This document shows, piece after piece, positions 63,440-64,000 of a DNA stretch of 64,000 bases. The DNA is from Azolla caroliniana (taxonomy: Eukaryota; Polypodiophyta): positions 12,400,001 through 12,464,000 of the forward strand of contig JBHGNT010000020.1 of assembly GCA_043228905.1 (NCBI GenBank), given 5' to 3'. Position 1 is the first letter of the stretch. Each line of letters starts with the position of its first letter. The position numbers and the translations under genes were made by a program. The notes beneath the pieces were generated by a model. The model was not told where the DNA came from. It worked only from the letters and a program-made list of their open reading frames with translations, and did no database searches.

Positions 63440-64000
63440 GACGAGCTGCACCCGACCTACCCGCCGACCGTCCATTTTAAATGGATGGTGAACTTACTGA
63501 TGGTGCCGATGGGAGTGGGGCAAATGCAGTACCTGGTGCTTGCGTGGGAGGACCAAACGAACCATGTGGAGGGTCATGCATTGCAAAACAAAACGATTGT
63601 GGCCGTATGCCGGTTCTTAATCGAAGAGCTGGTTTGTCGATACGGATGCGTGGGGAAGATCGTGGCTGACCGGGGAGAACTAGACGCGTAAGAAGTCGAA
63701 GAGTTGTTCGGTCGGTTGGGGGTAAATCTCTCTCTCACTACGGGGTACAATCCAGAGGCGAACAAAAAGGCAGAACACGGACATGGGCCGATCGTGAAGG
63801 CGTTAGTACGAGCGTGTGAGGGACGAGTCGAGAATTGGCCGCAGCTCCTACCTTACGCACTGTGGGCGTACCGAACCACGCATAATTCGGTGACCGGGTT
63901 TATGCCAGCAAAGCTTATGTACGGGCAGAAGCCGATCATGCCAATGGAGTAGATGATCTCTTTGTGGGCGGCAATCGATTGGGCGGACGAAATGAGTCGG
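63440..64000 (+). pseudogene. Copy A integrase core (runs off the window)
   Basis: DELHPTYPPTVHFKWMVNLL, VCRFLIEELVCRYGCVGKIV, ADRGELDA, a TAA at 63689-63691, LSLTTGYNPEANKKAEHGHG with the catalytic Glu, LPYALWAYRTTHNSVTGFMP, then a TAG at 63950-63952. The first acidic residue of the DDE triad (WMVD in B) is Asn here (WMVN), so the enzyme would be dead regardless of the stops. Confidence 0.9.

Larger units (their letters stand above)
37424..64000 (+). mobile_element. Ty3/gypsy copy A, host of the nested insertions
   Basis: Same family as B, plus strand. Its own pieces are 37424-37909 (gag), 46782-49320 (gag-PR-RT-RH), 50173-50669 (RNase H), 62676-62954 and 63440-64000 (integrase). The joins align with the continuous protein of B, so inserts B, X, C/D and a hAT MITE entered a once longer element. 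Its left end is truncated in gag and the right end leaves the window. Confidence 0.92.

Overview
This is nuclear DNA of a flowering plant. The evidence is three intron-rich genes with plant-type products, (TTC)n and (CT)n microsatellites, a solo LTR, and about 35 kb of nested LTR retrotransposons with plant-type primer sites. The species cannot be fixed from the sequence.

Left half (1-28,000), gene-bearing, all three genes on the minus strand. (1) About 0.65-2.0 kb: exons of a plant DnaJ-type cysteine-rich zinc-finger protein, 5' end unresolved and 3' end probably outside the window. (2) 5,516-11,135: a complete 14-exon CBL-interacting protein kinase of the CIPK8/CIPK24 (SOS2) group, 441 codons, every splice junction readable. 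(3) 19,494-24,472: a complete seven-exon Crooked-neck-like (CRNKL1/Clf1) HAT-repeat splicing factor, 699 codons. Between and inside them lie microsatellites, small tandem duplications, a likely MITE, a 118-bp retroposon with a 17-bp target-site duplication, and a solo LTR (27,830-28,350).

Right half (28,690-64,000), a transposon island. One Ty3/gypsy family appears four times: A1 (plus, 28.69-31.37 kb), A2 (minus, 31.37-35.70 kb), A (plus, 37.4 kb to beyond the window end) and B (minus, 37,910-46,781, nearly intact with both LTRs). Copy A is the host of a nest: B in its gag, an 852-bp unknown insert (X) in its RNase H, a deleted chromovirus-like element C (50,670-62,675) at the RNase H/integrase join, a full-length Ty1/copia element D (55,501-61,253) inside C, and a hAT-type MITE (62,955-63,439) in its integrase. 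At the insert borders the host reading resumes and short direct repeats are seen. Between A2 and A sits an LTR plus gag (35,705-37,310) of a Tf1/Sushi type better known from fungi and vertebrates.

Points of most interest: (a) all four copies of the gypsy family end the gag-protease frame at the same codon and continue pol in the -1 frame, with different stop codons at that position; (b) the Sushi-like element carries a site just after its LTR that is complementary at 13 of 14 positions to the predicted start of its own transcript, as expected for self-primed reverse transcription; (c) the 5' leader of element C has five evenly spaced short hairpins; (d) the LTRs of B contain a 105/106-bp minisatellite whose copy number differs between the two LTRs; (e) the family protease has D-H-G where D-T/S-G is usual. 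Most nonsense codons in these elements look like C-to-T changes at CGA or CAG codons, as expected from decay of methylated DNA.
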